Below, piece after piece: positions 7,289-15,246 of a stretch of DNA of 53,077 nt. Positions within the stretch are counted from its first letter, which is position 1; every line of letters starts with the position of its first letter. The stretch covers positions 1 to 53,077 of the forward strand of contig CANQIP010000009.1 of the NCBI GenBank assembly GCA_947623955.1, written 5' to 3'. This DNA is from an uncultured Clostridia bacterium (GTDB lineage: Bacteria > Bacillota > Clostridia > UBA1381). The notes under the pieces are model-generated. The model was not told the DNA's origin. It made no database searches and saw only the letters and a list, made by a program, of their open reading frames with translations. The position numbers and the translations under genes were made by a program.

Positions 7289-8398
7289 ATGATAAAAACG
7301 ATTGCCGCAGCCGGATTGACTATGGCTTTTTCAGCCGTGCTGACTCTCTCTGCATTCTCTGACCGCGCGGGCGAAACAAGCGTCAATACAAACGATATTC
7401 AACCCACCGAAACCGTAATCGCGGAAACGACGCCGCTGCCCGAAACAGTAACAACTCAATATGACGAATATGAATTGTGGGACAGCGACGGTAATCTTGT
7501 CGGAAACGACGGTATGCTTGTGCGCAGTGACGGCGAGTACGGCAACGGCACGGAAATGTACATAGTCGAACCCGAGCCCGACGTTTTAATGAACAGTGAC
7601 AGCGGCGCGGAGCAGTACGTTCCGTACTCGGAAATGGACGCCGACCGCACGGTGGGCTGGTACGTAAAGCGATGCTCTTACGGTCTTGACGACCTGACGG
7701 GGCAGATAGAGGCTTACATAAAGGACAAGAACGGCGAGTGGGGCGTTTACGTAAAAAATCTGAACACGGGACAAAAGCTTATTTTGAATGACGGACATTA
7801 TTCGAGCGCGAGTATTATAAAGCTGTTCATTATGGCGGGCGTGTACAACGATATAGCCTATGGCAGTATTACAAAAAACGCGGAGGTCAATGAACTGCTG
7901 TGGGAAATGATAACGGAAAGCGACAATTACGCCGCGAACCGTCTTGTGCAGATTATGGGCGGCGGCAGTTACAAGCGTGGTTTTGAGAGTGAAAACAACA
8001 ACAGTAAAAGCATGGGCGCGGCGCTTACAAGCCATACGTCTCTGTTTGCGGGCTACGATGATTACGTATTCTACGCGCCTAACAGCGTTTCGCCGTATGA
8101 CTGCGGTATCGCGCTTGAAAAAATGTACCGTCACGAGCTTGTTTCGTACGAGTACAGCGACGAAATGCTCAGCCTTTTGAAAAATCAGACACGAAGGTGG
8201 AAGATACCGTACCCGCTGCCGGAAGGGACTGTGGTTGCCAATAAAACCGGTGAAAACAGCACCGTTGACAGCGATGTTGCGATTGTGTACTCGCCGGCGT
8301 GCGACTACATTATATGCGTGCTGACGAACCATGCCCCGTCCGGTACGGAAGGCATAAGGAATATATCGGCTATGACATACAATTATTTCAATCCGTAA
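7289..8398 (+). CDS. Exported class A beta-lactamase-like serine hydrolase
   Basis: A 369-residue protein with an N-terminal hydrophobic signal sequence (about residues 1-22), then an acidic, Thr/Glu-rich region of low complexity to about residue 135, then a penicillin-recognising serine hydrolase domain. The catalytic triad of motifs is present: SIIK (Ser175-Lys178), SDN (211-213) and KTG (319-321). Such proteins act outside the membrane on peptidoglycan peptides or beta-lactams; the omega-loop glutamate typical of true lactamases is not evident to me, so beta-lactam hydrolysis is unproven. Start ATG 7289 follows a G-rich ribosome site containing a run of eight G residues (7273-7280), a possible phase-variation site. 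Ends at a terminator. Confidence 0.8.
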   Translation: MIKTIAAAGLTMAFSAVLTLSAFSDRAGETSVNTNDIQPTETVIAETTPLPETVTTQYDEYELWDSDGNLVGNDGMLVRSDGEYGNGTEMYIVEPEPDVLMNSDSGAEQYVPYSEMDADRTVGWYVKRCSYGLDDLTGQIEAYIKDKNGEWGVYVKNLNTGQKLILNDGHYSSASIIKLFIMAGVYNDIAYGSITKNAEVNELLWEMITESDNYAANRLVQIMGGGSYKRGFESENNNSKSMGAALTSHTSLFAGYDDYVFYAPNSVSPYDCGIALEKMYRHELVSYEYSDEMLSLLKNQTRRWKIPYPLPEGTVVANKTGENSTVDSDVAIVYSPACDYIICVLTNHAPSGTEGIRNISAMTYNYFNP

Positions 8399-8400
8399 AA

Positions 8401-8432
8401 AACTCCCGAAGGGTAAACCCCCGGGAGTTTTT
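8401..8432. terminator. Bidirectional terminator between the serine hydrolase and PPi-PFK genes
   Basis: AACTCCCG (8401-8408) pairs with CGGGAGTT (8422-8429), with A residues before and T residues after, so it can serve the converging genes on both strands. It is a near copy of the terminator at 7172. Confidence 0.85.
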
Positions 8433-8448
8433 AATTTTAAGCGATATA

Positions 8449-9675
8449 TCAGTTGTACATATGGCTCGGCAGACCGCCGACCATGATAGGCGAAAGTTCC
8501 GCCTGAATAAGCGGGTTCGCGTACGAGATAAACTCGGGCGACACATACGTGCCGTCGTTTATTATCCATTCGAGGGGGACTTTTTTCTCGATGTTCGCAA
8601 TCTTGTTGATGTCATAAGGCTCGGTCGTGCACTGGTAGGGGTTGTTCGTGACGCGGTTAAAAATAATCATCTTCGCCGTCTCGCCCCTGAACGCCGCCTC
8701 GACCGCGTGACCGCCCGCGACGAACGCCTCGGTTATATCAACTCTCGAAACGATGTGCGACGAGCACCTTTGCAGTATGCTTAAATCAATCGCTCTCGAC
8801 TTGCAGCCGTACTCGGCTGTGATGAGGTTCGCGAGGTACTGCGCCGTTCCGCCGAGTGTCATGTGACCGAACGAGTCGGTAAACTTCGCCTGACTCGAAA
8901 TCTGTTCGCAGACGTAAGTGCCGTCGGCAAGCTTTAAGCCCTCGCTGACCGCCACGACGATCGACTTCTTTTCCTTCCTCAGTTCGCCGACTTTTTGCAG
9001 GAATTTCTCGGTGTCGAACGGGAGTTCGGGGAGGTAGATAAGGTCGGGGCCTATGCAGTCCTCGCGCTTTGCGAGAGCCGCCGAGGCGGTGAGCCAGCCC
9101 GCGTTTCTTCCCATTATCTCCACGACGTGTATGTTCTGATTGCCGTACACGTTCGCGTCCTTTATAATCTCCTTCATCGACGTCGCGATAAACTTCGCCG
9201 CGCTGCCGTAGCCTGGGGTGTGGTCGGTTTCGGCAAGGTCGTTGTCGATAGTTTTCGGCACGCCCATAAAACGTATGTCGCTGCCCTCTCTCGCGCCGTA
9301 GTCCGACAGTTTCTTTATCGTGTCCATCGAGTCGTTGCCGCCTATGTAGAAGAAGTATTTTATCTCGAGGTTGTTCAGCTTTTGGAAAATCTTTGAATAA
9401 ATCGCCTCGTTATCGTCGATGTCCGGCAGCTTGAAACGGCACGAACCGAGGTATGCCGACGGCGTGCGCTTTAAAAGCTCGATGTGCAGATCCGTCTTGA
9501 TATGATCAGCCATGTTGATGTAGCGATCCTCCAGAAAACCGGCGATACCGTTTTTCATACCGTAAATTATTCCCGCGCCCCGGTCGCGCGCGGTCTGAAA
9601 AACGCCCGCGAGACTTGAATTGATAACCGATGTCGGGCCTCCCGACTGACCGACAATTACATTTCCGACACTCAT
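8449..9675 (-). CDS. Pyrophosphate-dependent 6-phosphofructokinase
   Basis: Interconverts fructose 6-phosphate and fructose 1,6-bisphosphate in glycolysis, predicted to use PPi rather than ATP. The N-terminal loop GQSGGPTSVIN (residues 9-19), IGGNDSMDT (111-119), PKTIDND (140-146) and the MGRNAGW block near 190 are all present. GGND in place of the GGDG of ATP-PFKs is the usual mark of the PPi-using group. Length (408) suits the B2-type PFK of Clostridia. ATG 9675 has AAGGAAGG upstream. It is a single-gene unit with its own promoter (9720-9748) and a shared terminator. Confidence 0.9.
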   Translation of the reverse strand: MSVGNVIVGQSGGPTSVINSSLAGVFQTARDRGAGIIYGMKNGIAGFLEDRYINMADHIKTDLHIELLKRTPSAYLGSCRFKLPDIDDNEAIYSKIFQKLNNLEIKYFFYIGGNDSMDTIKKLSDYGAREGSDIRFMGVPKTIDNDLAETDHTPGYGSAAKFIATSMKEIIKDANVYGNQNIHVVEIMGRNAGWLTASAALAKREDCIGPDLIYLPELPFDTEKFLQKVGELRKEKKSIVVAVSEGLKLADGTYVCEQISSQAKFTDSFGHMTLGGTAQYLANLITAEYGCKSRAIDLSILQRCSSHIVSRVDITEAFVAGGHAVEAAFRGETAKMIIFNRVTNNPYQCTTEPYDINKIANIEKKVPLEWIINDGTYVSPEFISYANPLIQAELSPIMVGGLPSHMYN

Positions 9676-9719
9676 ATGTAACCTTCCTTTCCGATTTGTT
9701 ATTTTATTATAATATATCT

Positions 9720-9748
9720 ATTATACACCAATATATTTAAAAAGTCCA
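9720..9748 (-). promoter_or_regulatory. Predicted promoter of PPi-PFK
   Basis: Minus strand TGGACT (9743-9748), 17-nt spacer, TATAAT (9720-9725). Confidence 0.75.
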
Positions 9749-9827
9749 TAGTTTTATTAGTATTTTTTCACAAAAATATTTGCGTAAACCGCCGCGATCA
9801 GAAAAAAATTTACGCAATTATCAACAC

Positions 9828-9856
9828 TTGATAAAAATCGTAAAATATGGTACAAT
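9828..9856 (+). promoter_or_regulatory. Predicted promoter of the NSS transporter
   Basis: TTGATA (9828-9833), 17-nt spacer, TACAAT (9851-9856) with extended TGG before the -10 box. Confidence 0.75.
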
Positions 9857-9898
9857 AAATTTTATTACATCGGGGCAATGAAAGAAAGGGCTATAATT

Positions 9899-11311
9899 AT
9901 GAAAGAAAACAGAAGAACTTCATTCGGCGGCACGCTCGGTTTTGTGCTTGCCGCCGCAGGCAGCGCGGTCGGACTGGGCAATATATGGAGATTTCCGTCG
10001 CTTGCCGCGAAGGACGGCGGAGGACTGTTCCTGCTCGTCTACCTCATACTGACGCTGACGTTCGGCTTTGCGCTGCTCGCGAGCGAGGTGGCGATAGGCA
10101 GAAAAACGAGGCAAGCCCCGCTCACGGCGTACCGCAACGTTCATAAGGGTTTCGGCTTTTTGGGGCCCATCGCGTGTCTCGTGCCGTTTATCATACTGCC
10201 GTACTACTGCGTGATAGGCGGCTGGGTGCTTAAATACGCCGTCGGATTTGTCACCGGCGCGGGCGCGGCGATGGCTGACAAAGCGTATTTTACAAGCTTT
10301 ATCACAGGTCAGTGGGAACCGCTTATATACCTCGTAATATTCCTTGTGATAACCTCGTTCATTGTAACACGCGGCGTCAACAGGGGAATAGAAACAATGT
10401 CAAGGTTGATCATGCCGTTACTGATTGTGATTGTGATAGGTATAGTCATGTTCTCGCTCACGATAAGCCACGACTTTGTGAATGAGGCGGGTGAGACAGT
10501 TACGCGGACGGGAGTGGACGGACTTCTCGTATATTTGATACCCGACTTTAAAAACGTGACGCTCAGCTCTCTCGTCATAACGATCCTTGACGCTATGGGA
10601 CAGCTCTTTTACAGCATAAGCGTCGCGATGGGAATTATGGTGGCGTATGGCTCGTACGTGCGTGACGGCGCGAACCTTGTCAAATCCGTAAACCGGATAG
10701 AAATTTTTGACACTGCCGTGGCGATACTCGCGGGAGCGATGATTATTCCCGCCGTGTATGTGTTCCAAGGCGCGGAGGGTATGCGCGCGGCGGGACCGAG
10801 CCTGATGTTTGTGTCGCTGCCGAGCGTGTTTTTACAAATGGGCTTTGCCGGCAATATTATAGGCGCGCTGTTCTTTATAATGGTACTGTTCGCCGCCGTG
10901 ACAAGCTCCGTATCCATTCTTGAGGCTGTAACGTCGAGTTTTATGGACGGGTTTAAGATGCGGCGCAAAACAGCCGCGCTTACCGAAAGCGTCATAGCAC
11001 TCGTACTCGGCGTTATAGTATGTCTCGGCTACAACAAGCTGTACTTTGAGCTTACTCTGCCGAACGGCACTACGGGACAGATACTCGACGTGATGGACTA
11101 CGTGTCGAACCAGATACTCATGCCCGTGCTTGCTGTGGGAACGTGCATACTCATAGGCTGGTTCGCGAAACCGAAGTACGTCGTGGACGAACTGACAAAG
11201 AACGGCGAGCATTTCGGCAGAAAGACGCTTTACACGATAATGGTAAAATACGTCGCGCCGGTGCTGCTGGTCGTGCTTTTCATACAGGCGATAGGCGTTT
11301 TGAAACTGTAA
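9899..11311 (+). CDS. Neurotransmitter:sodium symporter (NSS/SNF) family transporter
   Basis: Sodium-coupled uptake of an amino acid or related solute across the cytoplasmic membrane. The first membrane helix has the hallmark GSAVGLGNIWRFP with the unwound substrate-site segment, and the protein shows about 11-12 hydrophobic segments in 470 residues. The 11-helix bacterial members of this family include tryptophan and tyrosine transporters, but substrate cannot be read here. I chose ATG 9899, which has GAAAGGG about 8 nt upstream, over the in-frame ATG 9878 seven codons earlier, which has no good ribosome site. Monocistronic, with its own promoter and no clear terminator. Confidence 0.88.
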   Translation: MKENRRTSFGGTLGFVLAAAGSAVGLGNIWRFPSLAAKDGGGLFLLVYLILTLTFGFALLASEVAIGRKTRQAPLTAYRNVHKGFGFLGPIACLVPFIILPYYCVIGGWVLKYAVGFVTGAGAAMADKAYFTSFITGQWEPLIYLVIFLVITSFIVTRGVNRGIETMSRLIMPLLIVIVIGIVMFSLTISHDFVNEAGETVTRTGVDGLLVYLIPDFKNVTLSSLVITILDAMGQLFYSISVAMGIMVAYGSYVRDGANLVKSVNRIEIFDTAVAILAGAMIIPAVYVFQGAEGMRAAGPSLMFVSLPSVFLQMGFAGNIIGALFFIMVLFAAVTSSVSILEAVTSSFMDGFKMRRKTAALTESVIALVLGVIVCLGYNKLYFELTLPNGTTGQILDVMDYVSNQILMPVLAVGTCILIGWFAKPKYVVDELTKNGEHFGRKTLYTIMVKYVAPVLLVVLFIQAIGVLKL

Positions 11312-11357
11312 AAACGGTGTTAAACGTAAATTTTTCGTGTTGAAATAAAAAAATAAT

Positions 11358-11385
11358 AAATTTGTTATGTACAAATAACAAATTT
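11358..11385. promoter_or_regulatory. Perfect 11-bp inverted repeat, possible operator
   Basis: AAATTTGTTAT (11358-11368) and ATAACAAATTT (11375-11385) are exact inverted arms around a 6-nt spacer. A -10-like TAAAAT follows at 11391. The element sits about 70 nt upstream of the zinc-ribbon gene, where a repressor or activator site would be expected. It has no T tract and is unlikely to be a terminator. Confidence 0.55.
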
Positions 11386-11455
11386 TATGATAAAATATTA
11401 CACATGTTATGGGAAAATTCCCAAGAAGTTTTAAAAATCGGAAGGAGCGATTATA

Positions 11456-11932
11456 ATGAACGACGTAATGGAAACAATAAAGGAACAGGCGGTTAAGCTG
11501 AAGGACGGCGCGGTAAAGCTCACACATAAGGTAATCGGCAAGACAAACAACGTGGTTGACCAGACAAAGGTAAAGTTTGCGATAAGCGACATAAACGGCA
11601 AGATAAAAGACGTGTACGCAAAGATGGGCGAGGAAATCTACAAGAGCCATACCGACGGTACGGCTGCGCCCGATTTTACCGAGGAGTTTGAAAAGCTGGG
11701 CGGTATGTTCGGAGAGATTGCGGATTTGAACGAGCAGCTTAACGAGCTTAAAGAGACGAAGCAGTGCGCAAGCTGCGGCACGTACAACGATAAGGATAAC
11801 GAGTACTGCTCGAAGTGCGGCGCGCCGCTTTGCGAGACGGTTGAGGAAGAACCTGCCGAGGAAACTCCCGCCGCCGAGGAAACACCGGCTGCGGAGGAAA
11901 CTCCCGCTGCGGGCGAGCCGGAGGATGCGTAA
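11456..11932 (+). CDS. Zinc-ribbon protein with helical N-terminus and acidic repeat tail
   Basis: Unrecognised 158-residue cytoplasmic protein. Residues 1-100 are charged and helical. A zinc ribbon follows (CASCGTYN and YCSKCGAPLC, about residues 103-125) with the CxxC...CxxC spacing of a one-metal ribbon. The C-terminus is three copies of the hexapeptide EETPAA, encoded by an 18-bp unit at 11858-11911 whose codons differ between copies. Start ATG 11456 has AAGGAG about 8 nt upstream. A coiled-coil membrane protein follows 39 bp later and is probably co-transcribed. Possible role in protein scaffolding or envelope quality control is speculation. Confidence 0.7.
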   Translation: MNDVMETIKEQAVKLKDGAVKLTHKVIGKTNNVVDQTKVKFAISDINGKIKDVYAKMGEEIYKSHTDGTAAPDFTEEFEKLGGMFGEIADLNEQLNELKETKQCASCGTYNDKDNEYCSKCGAPLCETVEEEPAEETPAAEETPAAEETPAAGEPEDA

Positions 11933-11971
11933 TCATTTTGTCTGAATAATTCACAGAAGAAGGGTGAACAT

Positions 11972-12886
11972 ATGAGTAACAAGGGTATGAACATACAGTC
12001 ATATGACGGTCAAGACGCTTTTTACAGCGGCACGGACGAGGAGTACGAGGAGTTTCTCAGGAGGGCGAGCGAGAACATGAATTTTGACGACGAGACGGAT
12101 CCCGAACCGGTGGAGAATACCCGCAAGATCAACCTCAACGAAACGATAAATCTCCAGAACGTGATAGACAAGTTCAAAAAGACCGCGGGAGAAATCGGTC
12201 ACGGCGCAAAGACTATCAAAGATACAGTTGCGGCCAAAATCGATAAACTCATGGAGAAAAAGCCCGAACAGGACGAGGACGAGCCGGAGGAAGAAACGGA
12301 GACCGAGACGACGGAGACCGAGACGACGGAGACCGACAATGCGGTAAAGGACGTTATAAACGCCGTCGCCGAAGAGGGCGGCGATATTGCCGGTAAAATA
12401 GCAAACTCCGTGACGAGTTCGTTCAAAAAGCTTGACGAGTTCAAGGACGAGATAAAGGGCGAAATGAAGGCTATGGCTGACGTTCCCGAACAGGTGGGCG
12501 GCGTTGCCGCGAAGATCGACAGCACGGGCGAGGTTATAAGCTCGCTGTCGGAAAAGCTTGACGGTATCGCGAAACAGCTTGAAGACCTTTCGGAGAAGAT
12601 GTCGGACGTGAATGCGGAAAACGGCGCGTCCTTCAAGGAAATGTCGGAGGAAATCAAGACGATAGGCACGGGCATAGCGGACGTAAGACAGTCTGTAGGC
12701 TCGGTGTCGAGGCTCAACGACAGCGTTTTCGACCTCAAAAACACGCAGCTTAACACGAAAAACGCCGTGTCGAACCTTGAACTGGCATTCGGACGGCTCA
12801 AAAAGAAGTGCGTGCTCGGCATAACGGTTATGAGCATATTGAGCGTAATCATAATCGCGCTCGAAATACTGCTTATGCTGTCGTAA
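11972..12886 (+). CDS. Coiled-coil protein with C-terminal membrane anchor
   Basis: Unrecognised 304-residue protein. It is rich in Glu, Asp, Lys and Ser. An acidic TETET tract (about residues 108-122) is encoded by a 15-bp tandem repeat at 12296-12336. Heptad-like helices cover about residues 140-270, and a hydrophobic segment at about 280-303 ends the protein, so it is probably tail-anchored with the coiled coil in the cytoplasm. ATG 11972 follows GAAGGGTG. It shares an operon with the zinc-ribbon gene. Coiled-coil plus anchor recalls structural or methyl-accepting-like scaffolds, but no such domain is visible. Confidence 0.7.
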   Translation: MSNKGMNIQSYDGQDAFYSGTDEEYEEFLRRASENMNFDDETDPEPVENTRKINLNETINLQNVIDKFKKTAGEIGHGAKTIKDTVAAKIDKLMEKKPEQDEDEPEEETETETTETETTETDNAVKDVINAVAEEGGDIAGKIANSVTSSFKKLDEFKDEIKGEMKAMADVPEQVGGVAAKIDSTGEVISSLSEKLDGIAKQLEDLSEKMSDVNAENGASFKEMSEEIKTIGTGIADVRQSVGSVSRLNDSVFDLKNTQLNTKNAVSNLELAFGRLKKKCVLGITVMSILSVIIIALEILLMLS

Positions 12887-12901
12887 CAAAACGAGTAAAT
12901 C

Positions 12902-12938
12902 AAAAGAACAAAGTCGTATGATTTTGTTCTTTTTTTTG
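12902..12938 (+). terminator. Terminator after the zinc-ribbon / coiled-coil pair
   Basis: AGAACAAA pairs with TTTGTTCT around a short loop, followed by a run of nine T residues. Confidence 0.8.
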
Positions 12939-12947
12939 TTAAACATA

Positions 12948-12976
12948 TTGCAAAAAAATAAAATCTGTGTTACAAT
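12948..12976 (+). promoter_or_regulatory. Predicted promoter of the KDPG aldolase / KDG kinase operon
   Basis: TTGCAA (12948-12953), 17-nt spacer, TACAAT (12971-12976). A second -10-like TATAAT lies at 12982-12987. A small palindrome TACAAT-T-ATTGTA overlaps the -10 and might bind a regulator. Confidence 0.65.
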
Positions 12977-13014
12977 TATTGTATAATATTTAATAATAAG
13001 GAGGAATTTTACAA

Positions 13015-13668
13015 ATGTTAAAGGAAGATGTTTTAAAGCAGCTTACCGACTGCGGTCTTGTGGCTGTTGTAAGAGCGAACAGCGCGGAAGAGGCGATTAA
13101 AATTTCCGACGCGTGTCTCGCGGGCGGCTGCACGGGTATCGAGCTTACGTTCACCGTTCCCGGCGCGGACAAGGTTATCGCGGCTCTTGCGGAGAAGTAT
13201 TCAAACGGCGAGATGATGCTCGGCGCGGGCACGGTTCTTGACCCCGAGACGGCGAGAATGGCTATTATGGCGGGCGCGAATTTCGTTGTAAGTCCGGCGT
13301 TCAACCCCGAAACGGCAAAGCTTTGTAACCGTTACAGAGTACCGTATATGCCCGGCTGCGCGACGATTACCGAGGTTATCACGGCTATGGAGGCGGGCGC
13401 GGACATAGTTAAGATATTCCCCGCAGACCTGTACGGACCGAAGATTATAAAGGACATTAAAGGCCCTCTCCCGCAGGCACAGATGATGCCGACAGGCGGC
13501 GTTGACAAGGATAACGTTGCGGATTGGATCAAGGCGGGCGTTGTCGCCGTAGGCGCGGGTTCGTCGCTCACGAAGGGCGCAAAGACGGGCGACTACGCGG
13601 CTATTACGGCTACGGCTAAGGAGTTCATTGCGAACATTAAGGCTGCGAGAGCAGAGCTTAAGAAGTAA
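13015..13668 (+). CDS. eda: KDPG / KHG aldolase
   Basis: 2-dehydro-3-deoxy-phosphogluconate aldolase, cleaving KDPG to pyruvate and glyceraldehyde 3-phosphate. The 217-residue length and the class I aldolase motifs match: VVRANSAEEA near residue 20, GIELTFTVPGA near 43, LGAGTVLDPE near 70, and the Schiff-base lysine in DIVKIFPADLYGP near 140. ATG 13015 follows AAGGAGG. It is first in a two-gene operon with the KDG kinase 24 bp downstream, forming the lower part of hexuronate or pectin-derived sugar catabolism. Confidence 0.93.
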   Translation: MLKEDVLKQLTDCGLVAVVRANSAEEAIKISDACLAGGCTGIELTFTVPGADKVIAALAEKYSNGEMMLGAGTVLDPETARMAIMAGANFVVSPAFNPETAKLCNRYRVPYMPGCATITEVITAMEAGADIVKIFPADLYGPKIIKDIKGPLPQAQMMPTGGVDKDNVADWIKAGVVAVGAGSSLTKGAKTGDYAAITATAKEFIANIKAARAELKK

Positions 13669-13692
13669 TTTAAAGAAAAGGAGAAAAATATA

Positions 13693-14724
13693 ATGGCAAA
13701 AGTTGTTACAATGGGTGAGATAATGCTCAGACTTTCCACCCCCGGCAATCAGAAGTACATTCAGGCTACCCAGTTTGACATAAACTACGGCGGCGGCGAG
13801 GCCAACGTTGCGGTATCGCTCGCGAATTACGGTCATGACGCGGAATTTGTCACAAAGGTTCCGAAGAACCCGATAGGCGAGTGCGCAATAGCGGCACTCA
13901 GAAAGTACGGCGTTGAGACAAAGCACATCGCGAAGGGCGGCGACAGACTCGGCATTTACTTCCTCGAAACAGGCGCGTCGATGCGTCCGTCGAACGTTAC
14001 ATACGACAGAGCGAACTCGTCGATCGCTACGGCGACGGCTGCCGACTTTAACTTTGACGAGATTTTTGAGGGCGCGGACTGGTTCCACTTCACCGGTATC
14101 ACACCGGCTGTGTCGGACGCGGCGGCTGAGATAACCGAGCTTGCTTGTAAGGCGGCGAAGGTTCACGGCGTAACCGTTTCGTGCGACCTCAACTTCCGTA
14201 AAAAGCTCTGGTCGAGCGAAAAGGCGCAGAGAGTTATGTCAAACCTCATGCAGTACGTTGACGTTTGCATAGGCAACGAGGAGGACGCGGACAAGGTTCT
14301 CGGCTTTAAGCCCGAAAATACCGACGTAACAAGCGGCGAATTGAACCTCGCGGGCTACGAGAGTATATTCAAGCAGATGGTTGCGAAGTTCGGATTTAAG
14401 TACGTTATTTCCTCGCTCCGCGTATCGAAGTCGGCGTCCGACAACGGCTGGTCGGCTTGCATTTATTCGAGCGCGGACGACGAGTTCTATCACTCGAAGG
14501 AATACAGAGTTCACCCGATCGTTGACCGCGTAGGCGGCGGCGATAGTTTCGCGGGCGGCACGATATGCGGCTTTGTGGACGGTAAAAACTTCAAGGACGC
14601 TCTTGAATTCGGCGTTGCGGCGTCGGCGCTTAAGCACACTATCCCCGGCGACTTCAACCTCGTAACGAGAGAAGAGGTTGAAACGCTCGCGGGCGGCGAC
14701 GGTTCGGGACGCGTACAGAGATAA
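13693..14724 (+). CDS. kdgK: 2-keto-3-deoxygluconate kinase (PfkB family)
   Basis: Phosphorylates KDG to KDPG with ATP, supplying the aldolase encoded just upstream. The 343-residue protein has the N-terminal PfkB signature GGGEANVAVSLA (near residue 35) and the C-terminal anion-hole and catalytic motif VDRVGGGDSFAGG (near residue 275). ATG 13693 follows AAAGGAG. Other sugars are possible for a PfkB enzyme, but adjacency to eda favours KDG. The operon ends at a strong terminator. Confidence 0.88.
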   Translation: MAKVVTMGEIMLRLSTPGNQKYIQATQFDINYGGGEANVAVSLANYGHDAEFVTKVPKNPIGECAIAALRKYGVETKHIAKGGDRLGIYFLETGASMRPSNVTYDRANSSIATATAADFNFDEIFEGADWFHFTGITPAVSDAAAEITELACKAAKVHGVTVSCDLNFRKKLWSSEKAQRVMSNLMQYVDVCIGNEEDADKVLGFKPENTDVTSGELNLAGYESIFKQMVAKFGFKYVISSLRVSKSASDNGWSACIYSSADDEFYHSKEYRVHPIVDRVGGGDSFAGGTICGFVDGKNFKDALEFGVAASALKHTIPGDFNLVTREEVETLAGGDGSGRVQR

Positions 14725-14740
14725 ACAAAAATCAAAAATG

Positions 14741-14772
14741 ACGGAACGCAATACGCGTTCCGTTGTTTTTTT
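14741..14772 (+). terminator. Terminator of the eda-kdgK operon
   Basis: ACGGAACGC (14741-14749) pairs perfectly with GCGTTCCGT (14755-14763), followed by a T-rich tract. Confidence 0.9.
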
Positions 14773-14792
14773 GGGAAAAATAAAAAAAGCTA

Positions 14793-14821
14793 TGGACTAA
14801 TTCCAAAATTTATAGTACAAT
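14793..14821 (+). promoter_or_regulatory. Predicted promoter of the yloU-yloV-recG operon
   Basis: TGGACT (14793-14798), 17-nt spacer, TACAAT (14816-14821). The -35 box is the same TGGACT seen for PPi-PFK. Confidence 0.7.
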
Positions 14822-14858
14822 ATATATAAAATATAATCCGATAAAGGAGGAAAGTAAC

Positions 14859-15212
14859 ATGGTATTAAAGACCGGCAGCGAATTGGGAGAGGTTTCCATA
14901 TCGAACAGCGTAATATCCGAAATAGCCGGCGCGGTCGCGTCGAGGTGCTACGGAGTGGTCGGAATGGCGTCGAGAAACAAGAAGGACGGCATAGTAAGCC
15001 TTTTGAGACCCGACTCCATCACGAAGGGAATAAACATAAACATAGAGGACAACGGGGTTGTAATCGAGGTACACATTATCGTGGAGTACGGCGTAAACAT
15101 TAACACCATCTGCAAAAGCATCGTGAACCGTGTGCGCTACAACGTCGAGAACACGGCGGGCATAAAGGTAAAACGCGTGAACGTAAGAGTGGAAGGCGTA
15201 AGAGTGGATTGA
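14859..15212 (+). CDS. Asp23/Gls24 (YloU) family protein
   Basis: A 117-residue Asp23-family protein. The pattern ISNSVISEIAGAVASRCYGVVGM near the N-terminus and the closing VKRVNVRVEGVRV are characteristic. Members are linked to envelope stress or lipid metabolism and in Firmicutes are encoded just before the DAK2/FakA-like gene, as here (34 bp apart). ATG 14859 follows AAAGGAGG. Confidence 0.88.
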   Translation: MVLKTGSELGEVSISNSVISEIAGAVASRCYGVVGMASRNKKDGIVSLLRPDSITKGININIEDNGVVIEVHIIVEYGVNINTICKSIVNRVRYNVENTAGIKVKRVNVRVEGVRVD

Positions 15213-15246
15213 CGCGCGCCGCGCAAGGTGGCGGTAATTTTAAGGG

